Below, in pieces: positions 16,722-24,900 of a stretch of 64,000 bases of DNA. Both the position numbers and the translations under genes were made by a program. The stretch is from contig NZ_CP107716.1 in NCBI RefSeq assembly GCF_025854335.1, forward strand, positions 2,287,001 to 2,351,000, written 5' to 3'. The stretch comes from Pelagibacterium flavum. GTDB taxonomy: Bacteria > Pseudomonadota > Alphaproteobacteria > Rhizobiales > Devosiaceae. Each line of letters begins with the position of its first letter. Position 1 is the stretch's first letter. The notes under the pieces are model-generated. The model did not search any database, was not told the origin of the DNA, and saw only the letters and a list, made by a program, of their open reading frames with translations.

Positions 16722-18014
16722 TTACGCAGCCTGGCGAGCCCGCTTGTTGCGCTGCTTGTTGCGGTTGCGCTGGGCAGCAGCCTTTGCGGGGTCGAAGGGC
16801 TTGCCAGCCCCCTGCCCCTTTGATTGTGGCTTGCCGTTTCGGCCCTGCGTGCGCTTCTTGGCGGGAGCGGTCGACGTTTTGCGCAGCGGGCGCTCGCCAC
16901 CTGCGGTGGAGATCGAAAGCCCGGTAAGTCGCTCGATATCGAGCAACAGGCCGTACTCTTCGCCTGACACCAGAGCTACCGCCTCGCCCTCGGCGCCGGC
17001 TCGCGCTGTGCGCCCGATGCGATGGACGTAGTTTTCGGCAACCTGAGGCAACTCGTAATTATAGACATGGCTGACGCCGGGAATGTCGATACCCCGCGCT
17101 GCGACATCGGTTGCCACCAGAACGCGGATTTCCCCACTGCGGAACGATTTGAGGGTGCGGTCACGCTGGCCCTGGCTCTTGTTGCCGTGGATCGAGCCCG
17201 AGGCAAAGCCGGCCGCAGCAAGAGATTTCGAGAGCTTTTCAGCGCCGTGCTTGGTGCGGGCAAAAACCAGCGAGAGCGAGTCCTTGTCGACCGAAAGCAA
17301 TTGCTTGAGCAGCGCAAGCTTGCCGCCCGGCTCAACGAAATGAGCGCTCTGGGTCACCTTGTCGGCGGTCTTGCCCGGTGTCGTCACCTGAACGCGGACG
17401 GGATCCTTGAGGTAAACCGCTGCGATCTCATTCATCTGCTTGGGCATTGTGGCCGAAAACAGAAGGGTCTGGCGGGGCTGGCCGACAAGGCGTGAGATAT
17501 CACGCAGAGCGTGGATAAAGCCAAGATCGAGCATCTGATCGGCCTCGTCGAGCACGAGATGCCTGGCGGAATCGAGCCGGATAGCCTGGCGCTTGACGAG
17601 ATCGAGTAGACGGCCCGGCGTTGCGACGACAATGTCGCTACCGTGCGCCAGCGCCTTGATCTGGGTCCCGATGGACATGCCGCCGACAACGGAATTGACC
17701 TTGATGGGCGAGCCCTTGGTGAAAGCGCGCAAGTTGACGGCAATCTGGTTCACCAGTTCGCGGGTCGGCGCAAGAATCAGGGCCTTGCACGTCTTGGGGT
17801 CAGGCTTTCCAGCTTTGGCCAGGAGCTGCTGAATGATGGGAAGACCGAATGCGGCGGTCTTGCCGGTGCCGGTCTGGGCAAGGCCCATGATATCGCGGCC
17901 CTCCAGAACAAGCGGAATTGCCCGTTCCTGAATGGGCGTGGGGTCGGAAAAGCCGAGCCCTGCGATGGCTTTAAGAAGGTGATCGTCAAGGCCGAGAGCC
18001 TGAAACTGAGTCAA
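16722..18014 (-). CDS. rhlE: DEAD-box ATP-dependent RNA helicase, RhlE-like
   Basis: Cytosolic RNA helicase involved in ribosome assembly and RNA remodelling. Q-motif GFSDPTPIQ, motif I AQTGTGKTAAF, motif Ia PTRELVNQI, motif Ib TPGRLLDL, motif II DEAD (VLDEADQMLDLGF), motif III SAT, motif V ATDVAARGIDIPGVSHV, motif VI HRIGRTARAG. A basic low-complexity C-terminal tail (from about residue 390) ends in RNRNKQRNKRARQAA, a likely RNA-binding extension. I place the start at TTG 18014, which has AAAAGGA 5 bases upstream and gives MTQFQALGL, the usual RhlE N-terminus (430 residues). The ATG at 18056 would add 14 atypical residues and has no ribosome site. Confidence 0.93.
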   Translation of the reverse strand: MTQFQALGLDDHLLKAIAGLGFSDPTPIQERAIPLVLEGRDIMGLAQTGTGKTAAFGLPIIQQLLAKAGKPDPKTCKALILAPTRELVNQIAVNLRAFTKGSPIKVNSVVGGMSIGTQIKALAHGSDIVVATPGRLLDLVKRQAIRLDSARHLVLDEADQMLDLGFIHALRDISRLVGQPRQTLLFSATMPKQMNEIAAVYLKDPVRVQVTTPGKTADKVTQSAHFVEPGGKLALLKQLLSVDKDSLSLVFARTKHGAEKLSKSLAAAGFASGSIHGNKSQGQRDRTLKSFRSGEIRVLVATDVAARGIDIPGVSHVYNYELPQVAENYVHRIGRTARAGAEGEAVALVSGEEYGLLLDIERLTGLSISTAGGERPLRKTSTAPAKKRTQGRNGKPQSKGQGAGKPFDPAKAAAQRNRNKQRNKRARQAA

Positions 18015-18351
18015 ATTATATCCTTTTCCGGCAGCGCCGAAACGCGCGCCGGACATTATGCGGCTTTACCGCGCCAACTCATGAAGCTGCGCGTTTGCCG
18101 TTGCGGTTGCAGATCCATCCAAACTCACGCGCCACATTGCGCACCGAGCGTCGGACCTGTCAGAACCCCGCGTGATCTGGGAACTTGGGAAATCATGCCG
18201 GTTCAAGGGGTCACCCTAAGCGGGGACGCGATGGCTGCTCACGCGGCAGCACCTAGCATAGCGTTCATATCGGTTGTTGTGGATACAAAGTCAAGCGCCG
18301 ACAATGTCACATGCTGACAAGCCGTGCTATTTGAGCTAGACGGCACTTGAC

Positions 18352-18428
18352 GGCCCCGTAGCTCAGCTGGATAGAGCAGTAGCCTTCTAAGCTATTGGTC
18401 ACAGGTTCGAATCCTGTCGGGGTCGCCA
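18352..18428 (+). tRNA. tRNA-Arg(UCU)
   Basis: 77-base cloverleaf with encoded CCA: acceptor GGCCCCG pairs with CGGGGTC (one G-T), D-arm GCTC...GAGC, anticodon loop CTTCTAA with anticodon TCT, T-loop TTCGAAT. An AraC gene remnant abuts its 3' end. Confidence 0.96.
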
Positions 18429-18805
18429 CTTTGGGTCTTGTACAGCCCGGCCGGCGAACGCACCGCGCTTGGCGGCGCTCCGACTACTCGCTTGAACGCC
18501 CGGCTGAAGGCTGCCTGCGAGTTGCAGCCGAGCTTTTGACCTACGCGATCGATGGACTGCTGATCGCGGGCGATCCATTGGGTCGCCAACTGCATCCGCA
18601 ATTCGGTGAGATGGCGCACCGGCGTCGCGCCGGTCACGGCCATGAACCGTTCGGCGAACACCGACCGCGAGTTGCCTATCTCAGCTGCAAGTACTGCGAG
18701 CGCGGCTGTTGTCGGCGCCATCTTCGACACCAGTAGCGCAACAAGCGTTTTCATAGCCAGCAGCATCATGCTGCTCGCGGCAACTCTGCTCATCGTGCTC
18801 GCCAT
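18392..18805 (-). pseudogene. Truncated AraC-family regulator remnant (DNA-binding domain only)
   Basis: From an ATG at 18805 the minus strand encodes about 137 residues. Residues about 30-115 match an AraC/XylS DNA-binding domain: LAAEIGNSRSVFAERFMAVTGATP, RMQLATQWIARDQQSIDRVGQKLGC and NSQAAFSRAFKRVVGAPPSAVR, i.e. both helix-turn-helix motifs. The N-terminal cupin-type ligand domain of such regulators (about 300 residues in all) is missing. The reading frame has no stop of its own and runs into the tRNA-Arg gene, whose last bases encode the final residues. I read it as a decayed or rearranged gene, though expression of a free DNA-binding domain cannot be excluded. Confidence 0.7.
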
Positions 18806-18812
18806 CCGCCGT

Positions 18813-18828
18813 CCGCGACGTGTCGCGG
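18813..18828. promoter_or_regulatory. 16-bp perfect palindrome CCGCGACGTGTCGCGG (allowing the 2-base centre)
   Basis: Seven-base arms CCGCGAC / GTCGCGG around a GT centre. It lies where the -35 element of the TATAAT promoter at 18835 would be, and also just upstream of the AraC remnant's ATG. Operator role inferred from position and symmetry. Confidence 0.45.
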
Positions 18829-18834
18829 GCTCAG

Positions 18835-18840
18835 TATAAT
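18835..18840 (+). promoter_or_regulatory. Candidate -10 element TATAAT for the Liv-type operon
   Basis: A perfect TATAAT, but no TTGACA at the right distance; that position is occupied by a palindrome, as in activator- or repressor-controlled promoters. Transcription would start near 18847, leaving a leader of about 260 bases before the binding-protein gene. Confidence 0.4.
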
Positions 18841-18855
18841 GGGTTGCTTCGCATG

Positions 18856-18895
18856 ATGTCCGGCACACCGGACATCCGTCCGGCAATCCGGACGG
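18856..18895. repeat. Two abutting perfect inverted repeats (TCCGG/CCGGA half-sites)
   Basis: ATGTCCGG-caca-CCGGACAT (18856-18875) is followed with no gap by CCGTCCGG-caat-CCGGACGG (18876-18895). Each has 8-bp arms and a 4-base centre. As DNA this is a tandem operator with four TCCGG half-sites 10 bases apart; as RNA it would fold into two stable adjacent hairpins at the start of the predicted leader. It lies 211 bases before the Liv-type operon. Confidence 0.7.
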
Positions 18896-19106
18896 CACGA
18901 CCAAAGCGCAACGGAAACGAGAACCCAGCGAACCCGCAAATCTCCGATAGTTTTGAACAGTTGGACCGCCTCCCGGGAGTTGGCACGCTATTTGCGGGAA
19001 GCTGCAAGCCGGCGCGCGTTCGGCTCCAGGAGGATGGCCGCCGCGATTGTCGAGAGACCAGCAAAGCAGGGGCAAGGGATGCGCGGTTGCTCAACGGGAG
19101 GAAACT

Positions 19107-20303
19107 ATGAAACTCAGTAAAATACTCGTCATAGCCGCTTTGGCCGCGATGGCAGCTGCCGCGGGTACCGCAGGCGCTCAGGACGCCGATCCAATCACCA
19201 TCGCCCATGTCTATGGCAAGACAGGCCCGCTTGAAGCCTATGCCACGCAGTCCCACAACGGCCTGATGCTGGGGCTCGAATATTACACCGACGGCACGAT
19301 GGAGATTGCCGGGCGGCCGATTGAGGTCATCGAAAAGGACACCCAGCTCCAGCCCGATATTGGCCGGGCGCTGCTCGCGGAGGCTTATGGCGACGATGAA
19401 GTCGATCTTGCCGTCGGCGGGGTGAGCTCAGGTGTCGCGTTGGCCATGCTGCCGGTCGCCGAGGAATACGGCAAGATCTTTATCGTGGAGCCGGCGGTGG
19501 CCGACTCCATCACTGGCGAGAACTGGAATCGCTATATCTTCCGCACGGGCCGCAACTCGTCCCAGGATGCTGTCGCCAACGCTGTGGCTCTCGGTCAGGA
19601 CGACGTCAAGATCGCCACGCTGGCGCAAGACTATGCTTTTGGCCGCGACGGGGTCGCCGCGTTCCGCGAGGCTCTCGAGAGCACCGGCGCCGAGCTGGTG
19701 TTCGAGGAATACGCGCCCCAAGACACCACCGACTTCACTGCACATGCCCAGCGCATCTTCGATGCACTCGAAGGCGAAGACGGGCGCAAGGTCATCTTCG
19801 TGATCTGGGCCGGCGGCGGCAATCCGCTGGGCAAGATCCAGGACATGGATCCGAACCGACTCGGCATCGAACTGGCAACCGGTGGCAATATCCTGCCGGC
19901 ACTTGTCGCCTACAGAGATTTCCCCGGCATGGAAGGGGCGACCTACTATTATTATGAGAACCTAGAAAACCCCATCAACGACTGGCTCGTCGAGCAACAC
20001 CAGGTGCGTTTTGACGGTCCGCCCGACTTCTTCACCGCTGGTGGTTTTGCCGCGGCCGGGGCGATCGTCGCGGCGCTCGAGGCGACGGGCGGTGACACCG
20101 ATACCGAGACGCTGATCTCGACCATGGAGGGCATGAGCTGGGACACGCCCAAGGGCGAAATGACCTTCCGACCCGAGGATCACCAGGCGATGCAGGACAT
20201 GTTCCACTTCAGGATTGAAGTGCAGGACGGCGTCGAATGGGGCGTACCGGCCTTGGTCGAGGTGATCGAAGCGGAAGAGATGGATATTCCCGTCCGGAAC
20301 TGA
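19107..20303 (+). CDS. Liv-type ABC transporter substrate-binding protein
   Basis: Periplasmic binding protein of the Peripla_BP_6 (LivJ/AmiC-like) family, 398 residues, first gene of a five-gene importer plus one hydrolase. Signal peptide MKLSKILVIAALAAMAAAAGTAGA-QD. The mature start PITIAHVYGKTGPLEAYATQSHNGLMLG is the usual LivJ-like opening, with VGGVSSGVALAMLPVAEEY further in. The GGGAGG site lies 6 bases before the ATG at 19107; the frame extends back to 19047 but without a ribosome site or sensible leader. Substrate is not necessarily a branched-chain amino acid; members bind amides, urea and aromatic acids. A hydrolase at the operon end suggests an ester or amide-like compound. Confidence 0.9.
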   Translation: MKLSKILVIAALAAMAAAAGTAGAQDADPITIAHVYGKTGPLEAYATQSHNGLMLGLEYYTDGTMEIAGRPIEVIEKDTQLQPDIGRALLAEAYGDDEVDLAVGGVSSGVALAMLPVAEEYGKIFIVEPAVADSITGENWNRYIFRTGRNSSQDAVANAVALGQDDVKIATLAQDYAFGRDGVAAFREALESTGAELVFEEYAPQDTTDFTAHAQRIFDALEGEDGRKVIFVIWAGGGNPLGKIQDMDPNRLGIELATGGNILPALVAYRDFPGMEGATYYYYENLENPINDWLVEQHQVRFDGPPDFFTAGGFAAAGAIVAALEATGGDTDTETLISTMEGMSWDTPKGEMTFRPEDHQAMQDMFHFRIEVQDGVEWGVPALVEVIEAEEMDIPVRN

Positions 20304-20326
20304 CATCCAATCTCTTAAGGAGGTGG

Positions 20327-20348
20327 CGGGCGCCGGGGAGCGCGCCCG
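20327..20348 (+). other. Intercistronic stem-loop after the Liv-type binding-protein gene
   Basis: Stem CGGGCGC / GCGCCCG with an 8-base loop in the 73-base gap between binding protein and first ATPase, without a T-run. Same position and likely role as the hairpins behind aapJ and the sugar-binding protein gene. Confidence 0.5.
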
Positions 20349-20376
20349 TCCCTGCCTGTTCGATCAGCGGAGACCG

Positions 20377-21147
20377 ATGATGGACCACACCACGGCGCCG
20401 GCGCTGCAGACCCGCAACCTGACGGTCCGCTTTGGCGGCCATGTCGCCGTGGATTCGGTGAGCTACGATTTTCGTCCCGGATGTCTTGTTGCGATCGTGG
20501 GGCCGAACGGGGCCGGCAAAACGACCTATTTCAACCTGATTTCCGGCCAGTTGCGCGCCAGCAGCGGCACCGTCATTCACCAGGGCGACGATATCACCCG
20601 ACTCTCGGTGCCTGAGCGCACACGGCGTGGGATCGGGCGGGCGTTTCAGTTGACCAATCTGTTTCCGCGACTTTCGGTTCTCGAAAACGTCCGGCTTGCC
20701 ATTCAGGCCCGACACCCGGGAGCCATGGACATTTTTCGGCTCGCCGATGCGGACAAATTCGCAATCGACACCGCCATGAGCTATATCGAGCGCTGCGGGC
20801 TCGCCGGACGACGCAATGAACCCGCCGCCAATCTTTCGCATGGCGACCAGCGCAAGCTGGAGGTCGCGCTGCTGCTGGCGCTCGAAAGCTCCATTGTCAT
20901 GTTCGATGAGCCAACCGCCGGCATGAGCGCGGATGAAGCCCCGATCATTCTCGAGCTTATCCAGTCCATCAAATCCGATGCGAGCAAAGCCATTATCCTG
21001 GTGGAGCACAAGATGGACGTTATCCGATCGCTGGCCGACGAAATCATGGTGCTCCACAACGGCCAGCTCGTGGCCGCCGGCGTTCCGGCGGAGGTGATGA
21101 GGTCTGACGTCGTTCGTGATGCCTATCTCGGAACCATGGGACATTAG
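20377..21147 (+). CDS. Liv-type ABC transporter ATPase (LivG-like)
   Basis: 256-residue ATPase of the HAAT importer family. Walker [10 protein letters not shown] (42-50), Q-loop AFQLTNLFPRLSVLENV, signature here as LSHGDQRKLEVALLL instead of LSGGQ, typical of LivG, and Walker B SSIVMFDEPTAGMS. Start placed at ATG 20377, behind CGGAG, instead of the upstream in-frame TTG/GTG region at 20323. Followed after 9 bases by the second ATPase. Together they form the nucleotide-binding pair of the transporter. Confidence 0.92.
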   Translation: MMDHTTAPALQTRNLTVRFGGHVAVDSVSYDFRPGCLVAIVGPNGAGKTTYFNLISGQLRASSGTVIHQGDDITRLSVPERTRRGIGRAFQLTNLFPRLSVLENVRLAIQARHPGAMDIFRLADADKFAIDTAMSYIERCGLAGRRNEPAANLSHGDQRKLEVALLLALESSIVMFDEPTAGMSADEAPIILELIQSIKSDASKAIILVEHKMDVIRSLADEIMVLHNGQLVAAGVPAEVMRSDVVRDAYLGTMGH

Positions 21148-21156
21148 GAGGCGACG

Positions 21157-21891
21157 ATGGCAGGAACCGACGCGCTTTTATCGCTCTCTGACGTTCATAC
21201 CTATATCGGGCGCTATCACATTCTGCACGGCGTCAATCTTGAAATCCCGCGCGGCGAACTGACGATGCTGCTCGGACGCAACGGCGCCGGCAAGACCACC
21301 ACGATGCGCACGATAATGAAGCTCTGGCCGGTGCGCGAGGGGCGCATCGTTTTTGCCGGCGAGGACGTGACCAGACTCTCGACGCCAGAGATCGCGCGGC
21401 GCGGCATTGCGTATGTTCCCGAGAATATGGGCATTTTCGGCACTCTGAGCGCAGAGGAGAACATGGTGCTGGCGGCGCGGGCTGGCGAGCCCAATGCCAA
21501 GCGGCTCGAGTGGATCTATGACCTCTTTCCGGCGCTCCGCAAATTCTGGCGCTGGCCGGCCGGTCAGCTTTCGGGCGGGCAAAGACAAATGCTTGCCATC
21601 GCGCGCGCCATCATCGAGCCGGCGGACCTGCTGCTCATTGATGAACCCACAAAGGGATTGGCGCCCACGATCATCGATGCTCTGGCCAATGCGATCGATG
21701 CGCTCAAGGAGACGGGCGTCACGATTTTGATGGTCGAACAGAATTTCGCGCTCGCCGAGCGGGTGGGTGACCGGGTTGCTGTCATGGACGACGGCAAGAT
21801 CACACACACCGGGACCATGGCAGCGCTGAGCGCCGACACAGCGCTTCAGTGCCGGCTGCTGGGGTTCGATGTTGGGGGAGACGCGGCATGA
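21157..21891 (+). CDS. Liv-type ABC transporter ATPase (LivF-like)
   Basis: 244-residue partner ATPase. Walker A GRNGAGKTT (40-48), LivF-type APENM-like segment AYVPENMGIFGTLSAEENM, signature LSGGQRQMLAIARAI and Walker B LLLIDEPTKGLAP. It has AGGAGGCG before its ATG. Its stop overlaps the next gene's start (ATGA at 21888-21891), so translation is coupled to the permease. Confidence 0.92.
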   Translation: MAGTDALLSLSDVHTYIGRYHILHGVNLEIPRGELTMLLGRNGAGKTTTMRTIMKLWPVREGRIVFAGEDVTRLSTPEIARRGIAYVPENMGIFGTLSAEENMVLAARAGEPNAKRLEWIYDLFPALRKFWRWPAGQLSGGQRQMLAIARAIIEPADLLLIDEPTKGLAPTIIDALANAIDALKETGVTILMVEQNFALAERVGDRVAVMDDGKITHTGTMAALSADTALQCRLLGFDVGGDAA

Positions 21892-22922
21892 GCGCGAATG
21901 ATGAACCGATCGCCCTCTCGGGCAACCGGCGCGGCCCTGTGGGATATGTGCGGGATCGCCTCGCCTATTTCACCGTGCCGTTGCTGATCTTATTGGCATT
22001 GCTACCGATCAGCAGCGTACCGACCTGGGGCACGCTGACGCTGGCGGGGCTTGCCATGGGGCTAATGATCTTCATCATGGCGTCCGGGCTCACCCTTGTT
22101 TTTGGGTTGATGGACGTTCTCAATTTCGGACACGGCGCGATGATTTCGTTTGGCGCCTTTGTCGGGGTGTCCGTGCTTTTGGCACTCGGACCGCTCTACG
22201 GCGCGGCAGCAATCGAACTCAATCTTCTCGCCCTGCTGCTTAGCGCCTTGGCGGCAATGGTTGCCGCAGGCGTTCTGGGCCTCGCCTTCGAGCGGCTGAT
22301 CGTGCGCCCTGTCTATGGCCACCACCTCAAGCAGATATTGATCACCACCGGTGGGCTTATCGTTATCGAACAGCTCATCATTGTCATCTGGGGTCCCAAT
22401 GAAATCCCCATCCCGCGCCCAGAAAGCCTAAAGGGCGCCTTCATCGTTGGAGGCGTGATACTCGAAAAATACCGGCTACTTGCCGTCGGCCTGGGCCTCG
22501 CGCTGTTTGTGGCGCTGCGGATCATCCTGACGCGCACCAAGATCGGGCTGCTTGTGCGGGCAGGCGTCGAGAACCGCGAAATGGTGGAAGCGCTGGGCTA
22601 CCGCATTTCTGTCCTTTTCATCGGTGTCTTCGTTGCCGCTTCGGCACTTGGCGGGATGGGCGGCATCATGTGGGGGCTCTATGACGAGGTGATCACCGCA
22701 CACATGGGCATGAGCGTGATGATTCTGGTGTTCATCACCATCATCATCGGCGGTTTGGGCTCGATCGAAGGCTGCTTCGTTGCAGCGTTGTTGATTGGGC
22801 TGACCAATAACTATGTCGCCTATCTCGCGCCCAAGCTGTCGTTGGGTTCCGCCATCCTGCTCATGGTGGTCGTTTTGATGTGGCGCCCCAACGGCCTGCT
22901 GCAGCCAAGCGGATCGAGGTAA
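21888..22922 (+). CDS. Liv-type ABC transporter permease (LivH-like)
   Basis: 344-residue inner-membrane permease. After an N-terminal polar stretch of about 30 residues come eight or more hydrophobic segments. Family signatures: LTLVFGLMDVLNFGHGAMISFGAF and GLLVRAGVENREMVEALGY, then IIIGGLGSIEGCFVAALLIGL near the C-terminus. The ATG at 21888 overlaps the ATPase stop (ATGA); the track of the frame begins further upstream but this coupled start is preferred. Forms the channel with the LivM-like protein. Confidence 0.93.
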   Translation: MSANDEPIALSGNRRGPVGYVRDRLAYFTVPLLILLALLPISSVPTWGTLTLAGLAMGLMIFIMASGLTLVFGLMDVLNFGHGAMISFGAFVGVSVLLALGPLYGAAAIELNLLALLLSALAAMVAAGVLGLAFERLIVRPVYGHHLKQILITTGGLIVIEQLIIVIWGPNEIPIPRPESLKGAFIVGGVILEKYRLLAVGLGLALFVALRIILTRTKIGLLVRAGVENREMVEALGYRISVLFIGVFVAASALGGMGGIMWGLYDEVITAHMGMSVMILVFITIIIGGLGSIEGCFVAALLIGLTNNYVAYLAPKLSLGSAILLMVVVLMWRPNGLLQPSGSR

Positions 22923-22928
22923 GCGACG

Positions 22929-23990
22929 ATGTTCAAATCCATTCTTTCCGGCGACACGCCAGGCAGGCCGCTCCTGAGCGTCGCTATAGCGGCGATCGTT
23001 TTGTGCCTGGCTTTTGCGCCCTTCATTTTTCCGGGCACGCGGTCGATGGATACGGCAGCACGTATCTGCATCATCATCGCACTTGTCGCGAGCTATGACC
23101 TGCTGCTGGGCTACACGGGGATCGTTTCGTTTGCCCACACCATGTTTTTTGGTCTTGGCGCTTATGGCGTTGCGATTGCATCATACAACTTTGGACCGGG
23201 CTGGGGTTCGATCGGGCTGGGCACGCTGATCGGCGTGGCGATCGCGGCTGTTCTGGCGCTGTTTATCGCGCTCGCCTCGCTACGCGTGCGGGCGATCTTT
23301 TTTGCGATGATCACACTCGCCGTTTCTAGCGCCTTCGGTATCCTCATCTCGCAGCTCTATACGATTACGGGCGGGGAGGACGGGCTGACCTATCGGGTGC
23401 CTCATATCCTTACCCCGGCCTTCAAGCTTGCCGACTTCCGCATTTTCGACGTGAGGCTCGATGGCAGGCTTTTGGCCTACTATCTCGTCTTTGTCGGTGC
23501 GACCGCGCTGTTTCTTCTCCTCATGCGTTTCGTCAATTCCCCGTTCGGCCGCGTCCTTCAGGCAATCCGCGAGAACGATTTCCGGGCCGAGGCCTTGGGC
23601 TTCAAGACAGTTTACTACCGCACGATCGCCTCGGTGATTTCGGCAGTCGCCGCCGCACTTGTCGGCGCGCTCTTTGCCGTCTGGCTTCGCTACACCGGTC
23701 CTGAAACCACGCTATCGCTCGACCTAATGATCGACATACTGGTCATGGTGGTGATCGGTGGCATGGGCACCATGTGGGGCGCCATTCTGGGCGCGACAAT
23801 TTTTGTACTGGCCCAGAACTATCTGCGCGATGTGATGGCTACGGCAAGCGCGGCAACTGCAGATATTCCATTCGTCCCCGATCTGCTGCACCCGGACCGT
23901 TGGTTGTTCTGGCTCGGGCTGTTGTTCATCCTCAGCGTTTATTTCTTTCCGACCGGAATTGTCGGACGTTTTAGAGGAAAATTCGAATGA
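22929..23990 (+). CDS. Liv-type ABC transporter permease (LivM-like)
   Basis: 353-residue permease, second membrane subunit. Signature YDLLLGYTGIVSFAHTMFFGLGAY in the first third; RVLQAIRENDFRAEALGF coupling loop around 210-227; VMVVIGGMGTMWGAILGA near 275-292. It starts 6 bases after the LivH-like stop and ends in ATGA overlap with the hydrolase gene, so that gene is part of the same translation unit. Confidence 0.93.
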   Translation: MFKSILSGDTPGRPLLSVAIAAIVLCLAFAPFIFPGTRSMDTAARICIIIALVASYDLLLGYTGIVSFAHTMFFGLGAYGVAIASYNFGPGWGSIGLGTLIGVAIAAVLALFIALASLRVRAIFFAMITLAVSSAFGILISQLYTITGGEDGLTYRVPHILTPAFKLADFRIFDVRLDGRLLAYYLVFVGATALFLLLMRFVNSPFGRVLQAIRENDFRAEALGFKTVYYRTIASVISAVAAALVGALFAVWLRYTGPETTLSLDLMIDILVMVVIGGMGTMWGAILGATIFVLAQNYLRDVMATASAATADIPFVPDLLHPDRWLFWLGLLFILSVYFFPTGIVGRFRGKFE

Positions 23991-24826
23991 CCGAGCCCGT
24001 CTCCCGCTACTTCGCGCTGCGTGATAGGGAAATCCACGTTTCCCAATGGGGAACTCCGGACAAGCCGGCGCTCATCATGTGGCACGGTCTGGCCCGTACG
24101 GGACGCGATTTCGACACCATCGCACGCGCCTTGAGGGACCAGTACTTCATCCTTGCGCCCGACACGCTCGGGCGTGGACTGAGCCAATGGGCGGACGACC
24201 CATCAAGCGAATACCGGCTCGACAATTTCGGCGCCATGGCGATGGAGCTGCTCGATCAGCTCGGCATTTCCACCTGTCGCTGGATAGGCACCTCCATGGG
24301 CGGAGCCGTCGGCATACGCCTCGCGGGTGGTCCCATGCGCGGGCGCATCAGCCACCTCGTCATCAACGATATCGGCCCCGAAATCCCCACCACCGCCGTC
24401 GAACGCATTTCGACCTATGTCGGCAACCCACCGGTCTTTGACACAATCCGGGAGCTTGAAGCCTGGCTGCGCGCCGTTTATGCGCCGTTCGGGCCGCTTA
24501 GCGACGCCGAATGGCGGGCGATGGCGGACAGTTCGGCGCGGCGCACGGACGAGGGAAAAGTGACTGTCCATTATGACCCGGCCATCGTCGCTCAATTCGA
24601 TGCAGCAAACGACGTCGGCGATCAATGGTCCGATTTCGATGCCATCACTGCGCCGATGCTGCTAATCCGGGGAGCTGAAAGCGACCTGTTGAGCGAAGAC
24701 CTTGCCGTGAGCATGCAGGCGCGCGGACCGCGGCCACAGCGACTCGATATTGCCGGCGTTGGACACGCGCCAGCCCTGAACGTTGCCGCACAGATTGAGC
24801 CCGTGCGGGCGTTTTTGCGGGACTGA
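23987..24826 (+). CDS. Alpha/beta-hydrolase encoded within the Liv-type transporter operon
   Basis: 279-residue cytosolic alpha/beta-hydrolase of the MhpC/esterase kind. Oxyanion region WHGLARTGRDF, nucleophile elbow GTSMGG (Ser about 103), acid candidate in RGAESDLLSEDLA, catalytic His in GVGHAPAL. No signal peptide. The ATGA overlap with the LivM-like gene implies that its job is tied to the transported compound: most simply hydrolysing an imported ester, amide or lactone. Family members also cleave C-C bonds, so the reaction is open. It is the last gene of the operon. Confidence 0.87.
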   Translation: MTEPVSRYFALRDREIHVSQWGTPDKPALIMWHGLARTGRDFDTIARALRDQYFILAPDTLGRGLSQWADDPSSEYRLDNFGAMAMELLDQLGISTCRWIGTSMGGAVGIRLAGGPMRGRISHLVINDIGPEIPTTAVERISTYVGNPPVFDTIRELEAWLRAVYAPFGPLSDAEWRAMADSSARRTDEGKVTVHYDPAIVAQFDAANDVGDQWSDFDAITAPMLLIRGAESDLLSEDLAVSMQARGPRPQRLDIAGVGHAPALNVAAQIEPVRAFLRD

Positions 24827-24834
24827 CAACCCCG

Positions 24835-24848
24835 TTGACCCAAATCAA
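24835..24848. promoter_or_regulatory. FNR/FixK-type box TTGACCCAAATCAA before the stress-protein gene
   Basis: Matches the FNR/FixK/Anr consensus TTGAT-N4-ATCAA at 9 of 10 defined bases. Its centre (24841.5) would be at -41.5 if transcription starts at 24883, with a plausible -10 TAGCGT at 24871-24876. This is the class II activator geometry. Activation under low oxygen is inferred. Confidence 0.6.
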
Positions 24849-24900
24849 GTCGCAACGGATCGGCTCAGGTTAGCGTTGTTCATCGCAAAGGAGACGCGCC

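Noticed and set aside
20209..21144. 311-codon minus-strand frame
   Set aside because: Antisense to the LivG-like ATPase.
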